The notes under the pieces are model-generated. The model saw only the letters and a program-made list of their open reading frames with translations. It searched no databases and had not been told where the DNA came from. Positions 21,041 to 33,584 of a stretch of DNA of 64,000 bases are shown one piece after another. Made by a program: the position numbers and the translations under genes. Each line of letters begins with the position of its first letter. Positions within the stretch are counted from its first letter, which is position 1. The stretch comes from Dendrobium chrysotoxum (lineage: Eukaryota; Streptophyta; Magnoliopsida; Asparagales; Orchidaceae): assembly GCA_019925795.1 (NCBI GenBank), contig CM034301.1:51423783-51487782 (forward strand). Reading direction: 5' to 3'.

Positions 21041-24000
21041 GTACTCCCCTCCCAAAAACTCACCTTGTCCTCAAGGTGAAATGAAGGAAATTGATCTTTC
21101 ATTCTTTCCAACGGCTCCCAAGTCGCCTCAAAGTCAGGAAGGTCTTTCCATCTAATCAGCACTTCTTTGTTGCCTTCATTATCTGATCTCACTCCTGCAA
21201 GCTCCAGTGGTTCTAAAATTACTTCCAAATCCTCAGTCAGTGTAGATGGCAATTCCTCGCTATTTGCATAGCTTTCCTTAACTGGGACACATGGAACACT
21301 GGGTGTATGGTGGCTGTTGGTGGTAACTTCAGTCGATACGCCACTGCCCCGATCCTGTCCAACACCTTATACGGACCAAAGTACCTCGGTGCCAGCTTCT
21401 CGTTCCCCCTTCTAGCAACTATCCTTTGCCTATAGGGCCGCAATTTTAGGTACACCTTTTCTCCCACTTCAAACTGCATGTCCCTCCTATGTGAATCTGC
21501 CTGCTTTTTCATGATTTGTTGTGCCCTCAGAAGATGCCTCTTCAATTCTTCTAGTACCTTGTCCCTTTCCTCCAGATACTACTCAACTGAAGAAACTGGT
21601 GTGCTTCCTTTCCCATAGTGTACTAGGTGCGGAGGGTCCCTCCCATATAATACCTTGAAAGGAGTCATTAGAGAAGCCGAATGTTATGATGTATTATACC
21701 AATACTCGGCCCAAGGTAACCACCTCGCCCACATCCGTGGTGTTTCAGACGCAAAACACCTCAAATATGTCTCCAAGCTTCGATTTACTACCTCAGTCTG
21801 TCCGTCAGTCTGTGGATGGTAGGCGGTACTTCTCTTGAGAACAATGCCCTGCATCCTGAAAAGCTCCCTCCAAAACTGGCTGAGGAAGACTTTGTCCCTA
21901 TCGGATACAATCGACTTAGGAATCCCATGTAATCTAACCACTTCCCTGATGAACGCTGCCGCCACTGACACTGCGGTGTAAGGATGTCGCAAGAGAATGA
22001 AGTGGGCATACTTACTAAGTCGGTCTACCACAACTAAAATGACTGTGAATCCCTCTGAGCGGGGTAGGTCGTCAATGAAGTCCATGGACACTTCCTCCCA
22101 TACTCTATTTGGGAGTGCTAATGGTTGGAGTAACCCTCCTGGTGCCATGGCCATATATTTATTTCTCTGGCACACCTCACACCTGGACACCATCTCCTCA
22201 ACATCCTTATACATCCCTTTCCAGTAGAGCTCCGATGCTAACCTCCTATACGTCTTCTGAACTCCTGAATGACCTCCAACTGCGCTGCCATGAAACTCCT
22301 GCAACAAGTGGGGGATGTGTATGGAAGTTCGTGGCATCACAAACCTCCCCTGATACAATAATCTCTCCCCCTCAAGGCAATACCCAGGATGACTATTCTT
22401 CTCTTTCCCCAGATCCTCCCTGATCTTTCTTAAATCTTCATTCAACATGCTTTCTTGCTTGATGGCCCCCCAATCTACCATCAATGGAACTGATACCGCT
22501 AATTCCTGAAGCTCCCTGACACATCTGGACAAGGCGTCGGCTGCTTTATTTTCCAAACCAGGCTTGTATTGGATCTCAAAATCATAGCCTAATAATTTGG
22601 ACAACCACCTCTGATGTTCCTCAGTCACCATCCTCTGCTCTAACAGATATTTCAAGCTTCTCTGATCAGTCCTTACCACAAAATGCCTTCCTAAAAGGTA
22701 AGGCCGCCACTTCTGAATCGCCAAGACAATGGCCATCAACTCCCTCTCATATACTGACTTCAATCTAGCCCTGGCTGACAGCACTTGACTGAAGTAAGCT
22801 ATTGGCCTGTGATTCTGCATCAATACTGCCCCCAACCCATATCCCGACGCATCAGTCTCTACCACAAAGACCTGACTGAAGTCTGGAAGTGCTAACACTG
22901 GAACTGTAGTCATGGCTTCCTTCAGTTTCTCAAAAGCCTGAGTTGCTACCTCACCCCAAGAAAATCCATCCTTCTTCAGTTGCTCAGTCAAAGGCCAAGC
23001 AATAGCACTTTATCCCTTCACAAATCTCCTGTAGTACCCAGTTAACCCCAAGAACCCCCTTAACTCCTTTAGGTTCCTAGGCATTGGCCACTTCTGCATT
23101 GCTTCTATTTTACTCTGATCGGCTGCCACTCCTTCTTGGGAGACCACGTGTCCCAAGTACTCTACACTGGTCTGGGCAAAGCTGCACTTCTTCAGGTTGG
23201 CTTGTAACTGATGTTCCTGTAACACTCCCAAAACTACCTTCAAGTGCTCCAAATGCTCCCCTTCAGTCTTGCTATACACCAAAATGTCATAAAAAAAGAC
23301 CAGTACGAACTTCCTGAGGTATGGCTTGAAGACCCTGTTCATCAAAGATTGAAAAGTAGCAGGTGCGTTAGTCAAACCAAAGGGCATTACCAGAAACTCA
23401 TAATGCCCTTCATGTGTTCTGAAAGCTGTCTTGGGAACATCTGCCTCCTTCATTCTGATCTGGTGGTATCCCGACTTTAAGTCCAACTTGGAAAATACCA
23501 CAGCCCCAAATAGCTCATCCAATAGTTCATCAATCACTAGAATTGGGAACTTGTCTGGTACAGTGCCCTTATTCAGAGCCCTGTAATCCACACAGAATCT
23601 CCAACTCCCATCCTTCTTCTTGACCAGGAGGACTGGACTAGAGACAAGACTTACACTTGGTCTTATGATCCCCGCCTCCCGCATCTCCCGGATCAGCCTT
23701 TCAATTTCATCATTTTGGATCTGAGGGTAACGGTAAGGGCGGACGCTGATCGGGGTCTCCCCTTCCTTCAAAGTGATGGCATGCTCCAGCTCCCTCTGCG
23801 GTGGCAAACCCTGTGGAGGTTGAAAAACCTCCCTGAACTGCTGTATGACCGGTTGCACTTCAAGAGGAATGTCTCCCTCTTCCCCCACACTGACTTTCTC
23901 CAATCGCTGCAGCTCCACCAAGTATCCACCCCCAACCTCCTGGATGGTTCGGATCATGGACTTGAGAGACACCCCTGTCCTAGACAGGCCGACATCTCCC

Positions 24001-24499
24001 TGTATCACCATTCTCCTCCCCTCCACTACCAGTTCCATCCGCCGTTCTCCCCAGTTCACCTTGGTCTCCCCCAAAGTTTGCAGCCACTTCATCCCCAAAA
24101 TCACATATGTACTCCCCAATTCCAAGGGAAGAAAATTCTCCTTCACCTGTATTCCCTGAATAGTCAGCACCACTCCCCTACAAACTCCTCTACCCATTTC
24201 TACCTTTCTAGTGCCCATCATCACCCCATAACCTCCTGTATCCACTAACTCCATTCCCAGCAGCTCAACAATTTGGGTGGAAATGAAGTTGTGGGTCGCC
24301 CCACTATCTATCAACACTACCACTTCATGGCCAGCTATCACCCCTTTAACTTTCATAGTGTGACTCGAAGTGAATCCCACTACGGAGTTTAGAGAGACTT
24401 CTGCCACATCCAGGTGCAACTTCTCCTCCTCCTCTTCTGACCTACTCCCACCTCCCTCTTCGTCTTCCTCATCTTCACAAACGAGGAGAACCTGAAGAG
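20875..24499 (-). pseudogene. Chromovirus pol: PR-RT-RH-INT-chromodomain, broken
   Basis: Minus-strand domains in order: protease with LIDSGATHNFIS (about 24320); RT with FCVDYRALNKGTVPDKFPI, then FSKLDLKSGYHQIRM and the catalytic box, which reads FFYDIL where FFDDIL is usual (about 23295); RNase H with ETDASGYGLGAVLMQ (about 22860); integrase zinc-binding HHCC region (from HGSAVGGHSGVQ to CEVCQRNK, 22300-22160) and catalytic core with SMDFIDD, SDRDKVF and HPQTDGQTE; and a C-terminal chromodomain (VLIRWKDLPDFEATWEPLE). In-frame stops occur at 23012-23010 and 21686-21684 and near 21585, and a frameshift or small deletion near 21250. The last 55 or so residues are encoded by the 3' LTR. The RT aspartate loss alone would abolish activity. 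Confidence 0.9.
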
Positions 24500-25794
24500 T
24501 CCGGTCTTTGCACTTATGACCCGGCATGTACTTCTCATCACATCGGAAGCACACCCCCTTGCCCTCTTCTCCTGTAGCTCCTTTTCAGTCAGCTTCTTGA
24601 AGTGTCCTCCATTTCCTTCGCCTCCCATCTTCTCCTTCTGCACTTCCTTCAAACTCCCTGGGGATGGCCCCTTAGAAGGTAAGAAGGTGGTCGTCATTCT
24701 GTACGATCCCCCCGAGTAATTTCCCCGGGCTCCCCTTTCTGACTTCTTCTGATCTTCCACCAACTGTGCCAGTTCCATAGCTTTCCCTAAATTCCTCGGC
24801 TCCAACACTCTGACTGCTGATCGTATCTCTGGTTTCAGCCCTTTCACGAAGTTCCCTTCCAAAGCTGACTCCGAGATATGATCCAACCGGTTGGCCAAAA
24901 ACTCGAACCTGTCGCGGTAATCCCCACGGTCCCCTCCTGAGTCAGGGCAAAGAACTGCTCGTAGAAGTCTCCTCCCCCATCGGCTCGGAAACGCTCTAGT
25001 AAGCATTCTTTGAACTCTCTCCAGTTTCGGATAGGCTCCCTTATGTCCCGCCATTGATACCATGCCAGCGCCTTTCCCTCCAAACACAGACCTGCCGCTG
25101 TCAACTTTTCCTCCTCCGTCAACCCATTGACGGCAAAGTACCGTTCCACCTTGTATATCCATCCATGGCCATCCTCTCCCTCAAAGATGGGCATCTTCAG
25201 TTTCCTCACCTTGGGATCTCCTCCATATCCTCGGTATCCCCCGTATCCTCCCAATCCTCGAGGAGGAGGTGCTCCCCAGGTGTCCCGATCATCCCTCCGG
25301 CGGTTATACCCAAATCCCTCATCATAGTCCTCCCTTCTACCTTCAAAATCAGCACCTCGGCGATGAAATTCCTCCCTTCTCCCTTTAAAATCAGCACCTC
25401 GGCGATGACATTCCTCCCTTCTCCCACCAAAATCAGCACCCCTTCTGTCATATCCCATGCTCATCTCCTCTCTAGAGAGCGGTTCTAGAGGAGGCATGTC
25501 GTTCTCTCCTTCCAGGATCTCCACCTCTGGCATCCTCCTCCCCCGGGGTGGGTTCGGATTTCCTCCGATGCCATGGCCGTCGGTGGTCTCTCTTACTTCC
25601 GATGTCGCCGGATTGGTCTTCATTTCAAGCAGTTTCTTCATCATCTCTTCCATAGCAGAAAACCTCCCTTCCAACCTTTCATTGTTGGTGGAGATTTCAA
25701 GGAACTTTCCCTCCAAATCTGATTTCAATTGTCCGAACTCGCCTTCCAACACTTCCACCTTCTTTCCGGCCGTCTTTTCTTCCACGAACAACAA
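24500..25794 (-). pseudogene. Chromovirus gag, frameshifted
   Basis: The N-terminal coiled region and glycine/arginine-rich segment (25794-25200) lead into the capsid region with EGEDGHGWIYKVERYF (about 25150), then LANRLDHIS and LVEDQKKSERG, and a zinc knuckle CFRCDEKYMPGHKC (24551-24510). Two frameshifts separate these pieces, one near 24930 and one near 24560; the knuckle is in frame with pol. Three copies of a repeat (RRGADFxGRRE) lie at 25335-25455. The start at 25794 is about 90 bases inside the 5' LTR. Confidence 0.85.
25335..25455. repeat. In-frame repeat in chromovirus gag
   Basis: Three tandem copies of about 45-54 bp encode RRGADFxGRREE-type units. The related element at 63590-63670 has fewer and more diverged copies, so the repeat has changed number within the family. 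Confidence 0.65.
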
Positions 25795-25866
25795 GTAAAC
25801 TTCCTTCGAAAGCTCCCAAAGCCCGCTGAAATTTCAGGTTTTCAGCCGCCAAAGGTCCCACGACGA

Positions 25867-25879
25867 TGCTTTGATACCA
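25867..25879 (-). other. Primer-binding site (tRNA-Met type)
   Basis: Minus strand TGGTATCAAAGCA lies three bases inside the 5' LTR. It matches the usual plant initiator-methionine primer site except at one position. Confidence 0.8.
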
Positions 25880-25882
25880 ATT

Positions 25883-26351
25883 TGTTAGGAAACACTTGAA
25901 GATCTCAAGTATTTCCTATGTTTCTATGAAAACAGCGGAAAATCTCACAAAAAACACACAAAAATCTGAGAGAAAAAACACGGATTTCCACTAATCAAGC
26001 AAAGCAACAAACAAGATACAATATTCTTCAATTCGAGAGGAAGAACAACTCTCCTAATCTCCGGCAACGCCAAGAGCCCAAGCAAGAAACCCTAGATCTC
26101 AAAGATACATTCAAATTCAAGATAATCCTCCCTTTCCCCCCAATCCTCCTAATTAACCATAAAAGGAGTTTCACAAATTGCCTAATCAGCCCTTCCCATT
26201 CAAAATTTCCCTCCCAAAATCAGATCTCACGCGTGTTCGGCCCCTCCCGCTGGTTCCGCCTGGGTCCCGTGCCGCCCGGTTCCGCCTCGCATAAACGAGG
26301 ACCGGTCCGGTTTGGACCGGTCCAGCCGGCCCCTCCTGGGCCGGCCTAACA
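25883..26351 (-). repeat. 5' LTR of chromovirus (20.6 kb copy)
   Basis: Near-identical to 20573-21040. It carries a duplicate of the polyprotein tail-coding sequence (minus strand 26351-26186) as a by-product of LTR duplication; that copy has no start of its own. Confidence 0.93.
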
Positions 26352-26356
26352 TATTG

Positions 26357-26870
26357 TTGCTTCCAAATTAAGGCAAAACTTTTGAGTTTTGTCTTAACAA
26401 ATTTAAATTTTCTGTCTTCATTGATTTTTTCCATTTATAAAATTTTAAAGAGAACCTATCCAACCACAATTACTTGAGATATAGTTTCCATTAGAGTTTG
26501 AATTTTTGGCACGAATATTCTTTTTGATATTTTCAATTACATGTGCTAATGGAATGCAGCGGGTTTGCCGCATAATTTTTATCTTTTTTTTCAATCATTT
26601 CTACCCATGGAGAAGAAAAACATCGAAGGCCTCTCCATTCATGACTTAATTGGTATTGTTGGCAAAACTTGAGTTTTGTCTCAACAAATTTAAAATTTCT
26701 ATCTTCATTGATTCTTTCTATTTATAAATTGTCAAGAGATGCAATCCAACCACGATTAGTTGAAATCTAGTTTCCATTAGAGTTGGGCTTTTTGGCACGA
26801 ATGTTCTTTTTGGATATTTTCAATTACATGTGCTAATGGAATGCAGCGGGTTTTGCTACATAATTTTAGG
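26357..26870. repeat. Diverged tandem duplication next to element
   Basis: About 26360-26580 and 26660-26865 are similar (both include TTTTCAATTACATGTGCTAA and GGAATGCAGCGGG). The joining segment 26590-26655 also matches 20500-20572 on the far side of the retroelement, so the chromovirus inserted into one unit of an older array. Confidence 0.65.
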
Positions 26871-27574
26871 TTTCGAGTTTGATTTTTTGGCATCTTCTTC
26901 TTGAACCAACTCTTCCTTCTTATGAAGTGATCTCGTTAGGCTTGTTGCCATGCATTATTGATGCCTTCTGGAATCTTTTGGCGATAATTAACGTAGTACA
27001 TCCTCCTTCATGCTTTGGAGATTGGCATTAGATTGGTGGAGCGCATCCACCTAATCCTGAAATGTTGTTTCATGGATGTTGGATGTGCAAGTTAGTTGAA
27101 TATATGGGTCGTGTGGCATGATGAAACCCACTGTGATATCAAATTTGATGTAACCCAAAGATTTAAAGTAGAGAAGAATGAGAATTGAGACATTTTATTG
27201 ATAGGAATAGGTTAAGGTTACTTAAGATGATGGGGGACTCACCCAAACTAAGAGGACTTTCTTTGGAAAGCGGAATCACTCACTCTTCTTAACAAAACAT
27301 TTAGGTGAAAAGTAAAATATTGCCTAAGCTTCCTAATACCAGTGTTTTTATAGCCTAATATAGCAGCCATTTGAAGCAGAGGGTTTAATGCTTGGAGCTT
27401 TGAGTTAATGCCAACTATTCTTTGAAACCTCCACTAGATGTTGGAAACTTTCCTCACGTCATCACAAGCTTTATGCATTATTCTAATTTTTAAAATAGGA
27501 ACATTTGTATCGATTTACCGGTCATTACTGCTTTCTATGATTTCATGTTGAATTTGTATCCCAAAATGTAATAT
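26871..27574. other. Intergenic DNA, nothing recognised
   Basis: No coding resemblance or repeat seen. Confidence 0.4.
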
Positions 27575-27837
27575 TGAAGAGGACTATCATGATCCGCAAG
27601 ACATGTTACTATTAGGATGCCATTCCAATACCTATATTTCTTTCCGTTTCATATAACCCTATATCCCTTTTTATTTGACACTACTTAATATAGTAATACC
27701 AATACAGTAGGTGATATAAAACAAAAGCTGTAATAGAAGAAAAGCATATGAGAATATATACTCATGTTATTGTTTCATTAGTGTTCTGGTTCCCAAAGTT
27801 TTCCTTCCAGGTTTGCTGTTGCTGTTGTGAGACATCA
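27575..27837 (+). repeat. 5' LTR of old Ty3/gypsy element
   Basis: It matches 32358-32643 with many substitutions and small indels. The left boundary is inferred from the position of the polypurine tract in the partner and could be off by several bases. Confidence 0.7.
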
Positions 27838-27865
27838 TTTGGTATCAGAGACAGTGACTAGGAAG

Positions 27866-30800
27866 ATGGACGAAGGGAGTTCACATTGAGCTCTTGACGA
27901 TGATCAGAGCTTGGATGCCTTGTGGGCGGCGCAAGCTGTCATCACTCATCAATTAGATGAATTGGCAGCGGAGTTCTTCCATTTCTCTACTGAGATGCGC
28001 AATGAGTTGTTGAACCTTAAAATGTTGGTGAACACAAGCTCTATACACTGGGCACAACCACCGACAACCATACTGGCACCTAGGGTAATCTGTGGAGGGG
28101 CGCAAACCGAGCGACGACCTCCTGCAACCTTCTCTGAAGTCACAAATTCGGATGAGGAAGGGGAATTTCACCATGTCGGGAGGTCAACGAATCAGGGGAT
28201 GAAGGACCTTTCCATTACTATGATCAACCAAGAGTTTATAGTCTACACCATGGAGGTCCCGAAGAATTTCATGTGAAGTTGGATATTCCTTTCTTTGACG
28301 GTTGCCTGCACATCGAGGATTATTTAGATTGGGAACGAGCCGTGGAAACTTTTTTTTGAGTATATGGAAATCAACCGGAAAAGCAAGTCAAATACGTGGT
28401 GTGCCGCTTGAAGGGAGATGCTGGCTCATGGTGGCTGCAATTGTTACAAACCCGTCGAAGGGAAGGTAGGGGTCTAGTATGCTGTTGGTTCATAATGAAA
28501 CAATTACTCCCGGGACATTTCTTATCCATCGATTTTGAACAAATGTTGTACTTAAAGCATCAACACCATTCTCAAAATCAACGTTCAATGAGTGAATATA
28601 CCGAGTTTTACCGGCTGAGTGCTCGAAATAATCTTCAGGAATCTGAAAACCAACTCGTTGCAAGGTATATTGGGGGATTGAAAGAAGCTATTTAGGATAA
28701 GCTCAAGCTTAACTCCATCTGGACTCTGTCACAAGCTATTAATTTTGCATTGAAAGCTGAAATGCAACTATTAAGACACTCTTGTGGCTACTCTTCCTGC
28801 AAGCAATTTAACAAACCATACATCGACCTGATGAAAGGCAATACTCCTACATCCAAACTTTAGCAGGCTCATCATCCATCTCCCACTAATACACTGAACC
28901 AGAACACCACTACAGAACCTCAAGGCCAACTTAAAACAAAGACTCCAGTTAGAGACAATCCATATACCAAACCCACTACCTTAAAATACTTCAGATGCTT
29001 CCAAACTGGACACAACTCCAACGATTGTCCAAATCACCAATGAATTCAGCTGTTAGAGGGGGAAAACCACAATACTGAAAAGGAACAAGCTGTGGTAAAG
29101 CAGGAATCAGAAATGGGAATTGAAGATTTACATGGCGACGAGGGAGAACCTGTAGTGTGCATCTTACAAAAATTATTATTGGCACCCCGACAACCAATTC
29201 CTTCACAGAGAAATGCCTTATTTAGGACTCACTGTACTGTCAATAGAAAAATATGAGATTTGTTAATTGACAGTGGATGCACAGAGTACGTCATTTCTCG
29301 CTTCACTGTTCAAGCCTTGCAATTGAAAACCACTAAAACTCTTCATCCCTATAGAATTAGTTGGGTCAAAAAGGGTATGGAGATAGTGATGTCTGATATG
29401 TGCCGTGTTACATTTTCAAATGGCAAACATTATGTGTTTGAAGTTCTTTGCGATGTACTGGACATGGATACCTGTCATCTCATTTTGGGTCGACCCTGAT
29501 AGTTTGACATGGATGCGGTTTATAACTATTGGACGAATGTTTATACATTTGATTGAAAGGGTCAAAAGCTGCGATTACTTCCTTAGTTCAATGAATCAAC
29601 TACCCGATTGGAGAAGAGTCAAATTACTGCTTATGTTCTTTCAAGTAAGATCCTCCTACAGTCTTGGCAAGACAAAAATTCCAACCTTGCATTGGTTGTA
29701 TCCAACAACAACAATCCTATAACCCAAGCAGACTATCTGTTAGAAATGTAGAAATTGCTGACAAGATTCGCTGATGTTGGTCCTCTGGAACTATTGTCCC
29801 AGCTGCCACCATTACGCTCTTTACAACACCAAATTGAGTTTATTCTTGGTGCTACCCTTCCCAACCTTCTGCATTACCCAATGAGCCCCAGAGACCACTC
29901 AATCTTGCAAGAAATAGTTGAAGACTTATTGAAAAAACAATTAATTTAACCTAGTCTAAGCTCATGTGTAGTATCTGTATTGATTGTTTCTAAAAATGAT
30001 GGATAATGGTGCATGTGCACGACAGTCGAGCAATCAGTAAGATAACAGTAAAATATAGATTTCCTATCCCTAGATTTTCAGATGTGTTGGATCGATTAGC
30101 GGGAGCTTCTATATTTTCCAAATTAGATTTGCGGGGTGGTTATCACCAAATTCGCATACGCCATAAATGGAAAACCGCCTTCAATACCAATGAAGGGTTG
30201 TACGAGTAGAAGGTAATGCTTTTTGGCCTCTATAATGCACCTTCTACATTTATACATTTGACAAATGAAGCGGTACAATATTTTTTAGGAAAATATTATA
30301 TTGCTTATTTTGAGGACATCCTCGTCTTTAGTGCCACTTTTATGGAACACATTAGCCACCTCACTAATATTCTTCAAACTCTTCGTCACCATAAACTTAT
30401 CTTAATTTACCCAAGTGTGAATTTGCTACTCATAAGTACAGTTCTTAGGATTAGTTATTTCCATTGATGGCGTTGAGATGGATTCTCGAAAGTTTCAGCC
30501 ATCAAAGATTTTCCCACACTACAGTCTCTATTTGATGTGCGACGCTTGGCCTGGCGAATTTCTATAGAAGGTTTATCTGAGGTTTCAATGTCATAATTGC
30601 CCCGATCATCGATAGCTTGAAAGCTAGTAGCTTTAGTTGGACTACTTCAGCACAACAAAATAGTTTCGAAACAATCAAAATGGCGCTCAGCTCAGCTCGG
30701 CCTTGCCCAACTATGAGAAGCTTGTTCACGTAGAAACTGATGCATCTGCTATAGAAGTAGGAGCTGTATTGTCTCTAGACAAAAGGCCCATTGAATTTCT

Positions 30801-32340
30801 AGTGAGAAATTGAGTCCCACATGACAAAGGTGGTCTAGTTATGTGCAGGAGTTGTATGCAGTAATCTGGACCTTAAATAGTGGAAGCATTATTGGAGTGA
30901 CCACCAAGCTCTCCGACACATCAGCAACTAGAAAAATATAAATCGTATGCATGCTCGATGGATTGTCTTTATGCAAAAGTTCATTTTTGACTTGTAGAAC
31001 AAAGAAGGGAAATTAAATAGAGTGGCGGACACCATTAGTAGAAGAGCTGCTCTGCTTACACAACTACAAACTGAGGTCACCGGCCTGCAGGAAATAAAAT
31101 AACTTACTCTTTTGACGCTGAACTTGTAAAGCAATGCGAATAATGTATAAATGGGACTCCAAGCAATGACTATAACATACGACATCGATTTTTATTTAAA
31201 GATAATTGTTTGTGTTCCCCAATCTTCTTGGAGACAACATCTCATTAAAGAAATCCATTGCGGAGGGCTTGGTGCTCATGTTGGCTAGGAAAAGATGTTC
31301 GTACAGCTTTAGTGTTGATTCTATTGGCCACACTTGTGACAGGATGTGTCTTGGTTCGTGGAAAGGTGCTATGTTTGCCACACTTATAAGGGAAATGCAC
31401 AAAACACTGAATTATACCTGCCTCTTCCCACTCCGAATTCCATTTGGGATGACTTTAGTGTTGATTTTGTCCTGGGCCTTTCGTGGACAAAAAGTGGAGC
31501 TGATTCTATTATGATTATTGTCTGAGAGGTTTTCCAAAACAAGTCATTTTATCTTGTGTAAAAGGAAGTTCGATGCACTTAATATGGCTTGTTTCTTTTT
31601 TTAAAGAAATTGTGCGCTTACATGAACTGCCACGGAGTCTCACGTTTGATCATTACCACGGAGTCTCACGTTTGATCATTACGTGAAATTCATTAGCCAT
31701 TTTTGAAAAGAATTGTAGAAACGTCTTCAAACCGAACTAAAACTCAGCTTTACTTATCATCTGCAATTTGCCGGTTAGACGGAGGTGGTCAATTGTACTC
31801 TTGGAAACATGTTGCATTGTTTAGTTCAACAACATTGGAAGAAATGGGAGGAGCTACTGAGTCAAGTTGAGTTTGCATTCAATTCAATGCTGAATAGATC
31901 CATGGGATACTGCCCCTTCAGTATAGTATATACAAAAATGCCAGCCACTTAATTGATGTTGCCATCCTATCTAAGTGTCGCAGTACTATAGCAGCTCAAA
32001 CAACAGAACAATTCACAAACATTGTGCAGGAGGTCCAAGCCAAATTAAATGAAACTAATTCGAAGTACAAACAACTAGCTGATATTCATCGACGACACAA
32101 AGTATTCCATCCCGGCAATCTAGTGATGTTGGGTGTACGCTGAGAGCGGTTTCCGTTGGGTACTTATACTAAACTCATCCCTCAAAAGATAGGTCCTTTT
32201 TCTATTTTGTGTAAGATCAATAACAATGCCTATCCCGATTTGCCAGCCAGCATTCAGACTTCCTCCACCTTTAATGTTGCTGACATTTACACTTACCATC
32301 CTCACGACAATGCTACAATTGTTTTAACTTCGTCGTACAC
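27866..32340 (+). pseudogene. Ty3/gypsy gag-pol remnant
   Basis: Gag pieces: 27911-28276 (ALWAAQAVITHQLDELAAEF), 28396-28695 (LKGDAGSWWLQLLQ, a capsid motif) and a knuckle-like CFQTGHNSNDCPN near 29000. Protease with LLIDSGCTEYVIS at about 29260. RT has RFPIPRFSDVLDRLAGASIF and GGYHQIRI (30060-30160), and its catalytic box reads YFEDIL rather than YFDDIL (30308). RNase H start with ETDASA near 30735. Integrase pieces follow around 31250-31950, and the C-terminal part with KIGPFSILCKINNNAYP and FNVADIYTYHP (32185-32300). Stops and frameshifts are numerous; no product is possible. Confidence 0.8.
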
Positions 32341-32357
32341 CTGTAACAGGGGAGACT

Positions 32358-32643
32358 TGATGAGCACCATCCTTGTCCGCAAGGCATGTTTTACTATTAT
32401 TAGGATGCCATTCCACTACCTCTTTTTTTTTCTGTTTCGTTACCTTTCAGTTATCAACATACCCTATATCCCTTCTTATTTGCTGCTACTTAATATAGTA
32501 ATACCAATACAGTAGGTGATATAAAACAAAAGCTATAATAGAAGAAAAGGCATATGAGGATACATACTCTTGTTACTGTTTCATTGGTGTTCTGGTTGCC
32601 AAAGTTTTCCTTCTAGGTTTGTTGTTGCTGTTGTGAGACATCA
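32358..32643 (+). repeat. 3' LTR of old Ty3/gypsy element
   Basis: Partner of 27575-27837, starting TGATGAGCACC directly after a purine tract and ending GAGACATCA. Confidence 0.75.
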
Positions 32644-33440
32644 ATTATCATTTTGAATTTATAAATATAACATGATTTAGTGACATACATGTAAATCTCC
32701 TCAAAATTTTAGCACCTTTGTGTAGCTCGAAGGATTCTTAGACATCTGATTCCACGTCTTCATTAACTGAACTTGCAACACTCATTGCTCAACCATAGCA
32801 CCTACAAGGAATTATATTATGTTGTGTTCTAAAAGCTGTCGTAAATTGTAAAAGCGCTAATGTTACAGCTTTCTAAGGTACTATATCAACATTTTGTAGT
32901 TTACAAGCATAGTTTATCACCTTTTTGAAAATTTAATCCGTGTTTTGGATATTTATGCTATGTGAATTATTAAATTGTTTCATTAGTACTACTGTTCCTT
33001 TTGGGCCTTTTAACGCTTGAGCATATTATAAGCAACATTTTCAGTTGTCTCATTTCGAGATACTTAATGCTTGGTTATATTTTGTGTTGTATTATGTACA
33101 TAACATAATAATCTGTTTTGGCTGATTCAAAATGCACTTTCCAGCACTAGCAAGTGCGTCAATTTAGACCAACGTGTTATATAGTGAAGGGATCATAAAT
33201 GATATTACTGCATGTTTTTTCCCCTAAATCTATAATCAATGCAAGCTTTTGGATTGTCTTTTTTGGAAATTTTCTTACTTTTATTCCTTGTGATATATTC
33301 GGTTCAGTTCTTTTATCTTTTACATGGATTTTGTCTGTCAGTTTCATCCAGATTCAACGCCACTCTTATTTCTTGTATCTTTTTCATGGCCTTCTTGAAT
33401 CAAAGGCTTAAAACACTAATCAGGCTGCGTTTATTGTGAT
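32644..33440. other. AT-rich intergenic DNA
   Basis: No gene or repeat recognised. Confidence 0.4.
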
Positions 33441-33443
33441 TAA

Positions 33444-33560
33444 GATTTCGTTTGGGACAGCTTTTTTACTATTTCTTAAAGCAGTTTTTAGTATAAAAAA
33501 TTTAATCGTTGAACTAAAAAGCTGCTTTAAGAAGCAATAATAAAGCCGTCCCAAGAAGGC
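33444..33560. mobile_element. Tourist-like MITE copy 2, right end damaged
   Basis: The left arm TTTCGTTTGGGACAGC and right arm GCCGTCCCAAG belong to the 8934 family. The left flank is TAA, but the right end runs into GAAGGC and a T-homopolymer (33562-33583), so the terminal bases and the duplication are lost. Confidence 0.65.
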
Positions 33561-33584
33561 TTTTTTTTTTTTTTTTTTTTTTTG

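Larger units (their letters stand above)
20573..26351 (-). mobile_element. Ty3/gypsy chromodomain element (chromovirus)
   Basis: A 5.78 kb element bounded by LTRs (20573-21040, 25883-26351) and the target duplication TATTG (20568-20572, 26352-26356). On the minus strand the order is 5' LTR, a primer-binding site matching initiator-methionine tRNA (TGGTATCAAAGCA, 25867-25879), gag, protease, RT, RNase H, integrase, chromodomain, polypurine tract (GGGAGGGGAG next to 21041) and 3' LTR. The chromodomain places it among chromoviruses; I lean to the Reina-like group without proof. By eye the LTRs differ at about seven or eight positions in 468, so the insertion is young, yet the polyprotein has several stops, frameshifts and a lost RT aspartate. 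Confidence 0.93.
27575..32643 (+). mobile_element. Ty3/gypsy element, old and decayed
   Basis: Two similar ends, 27575-27837 and 32358-32643, act as LTRs; both finish with TGTGAGACATCA. A primer-binding site TGGTATCAGAG (27840-27850) follows the first, and the purine run AACAGGGGAGACT precedes the second. Flanks AATAT and ATTAT agree at four of five bases. Gag, protease, RT, RNase H and integrase remnants occur in order on the plus strand, all with stops. LTR divergence is clearly higher than in the 20.6 kb element, so this is the oldest near-complete Ty3 copy here. Confidence 0.85.

Noticed and set aside
23715..24248. 177-codon plus-strand frame
   Set aside because: Shadow of the minus-strand protease/RT coding region.
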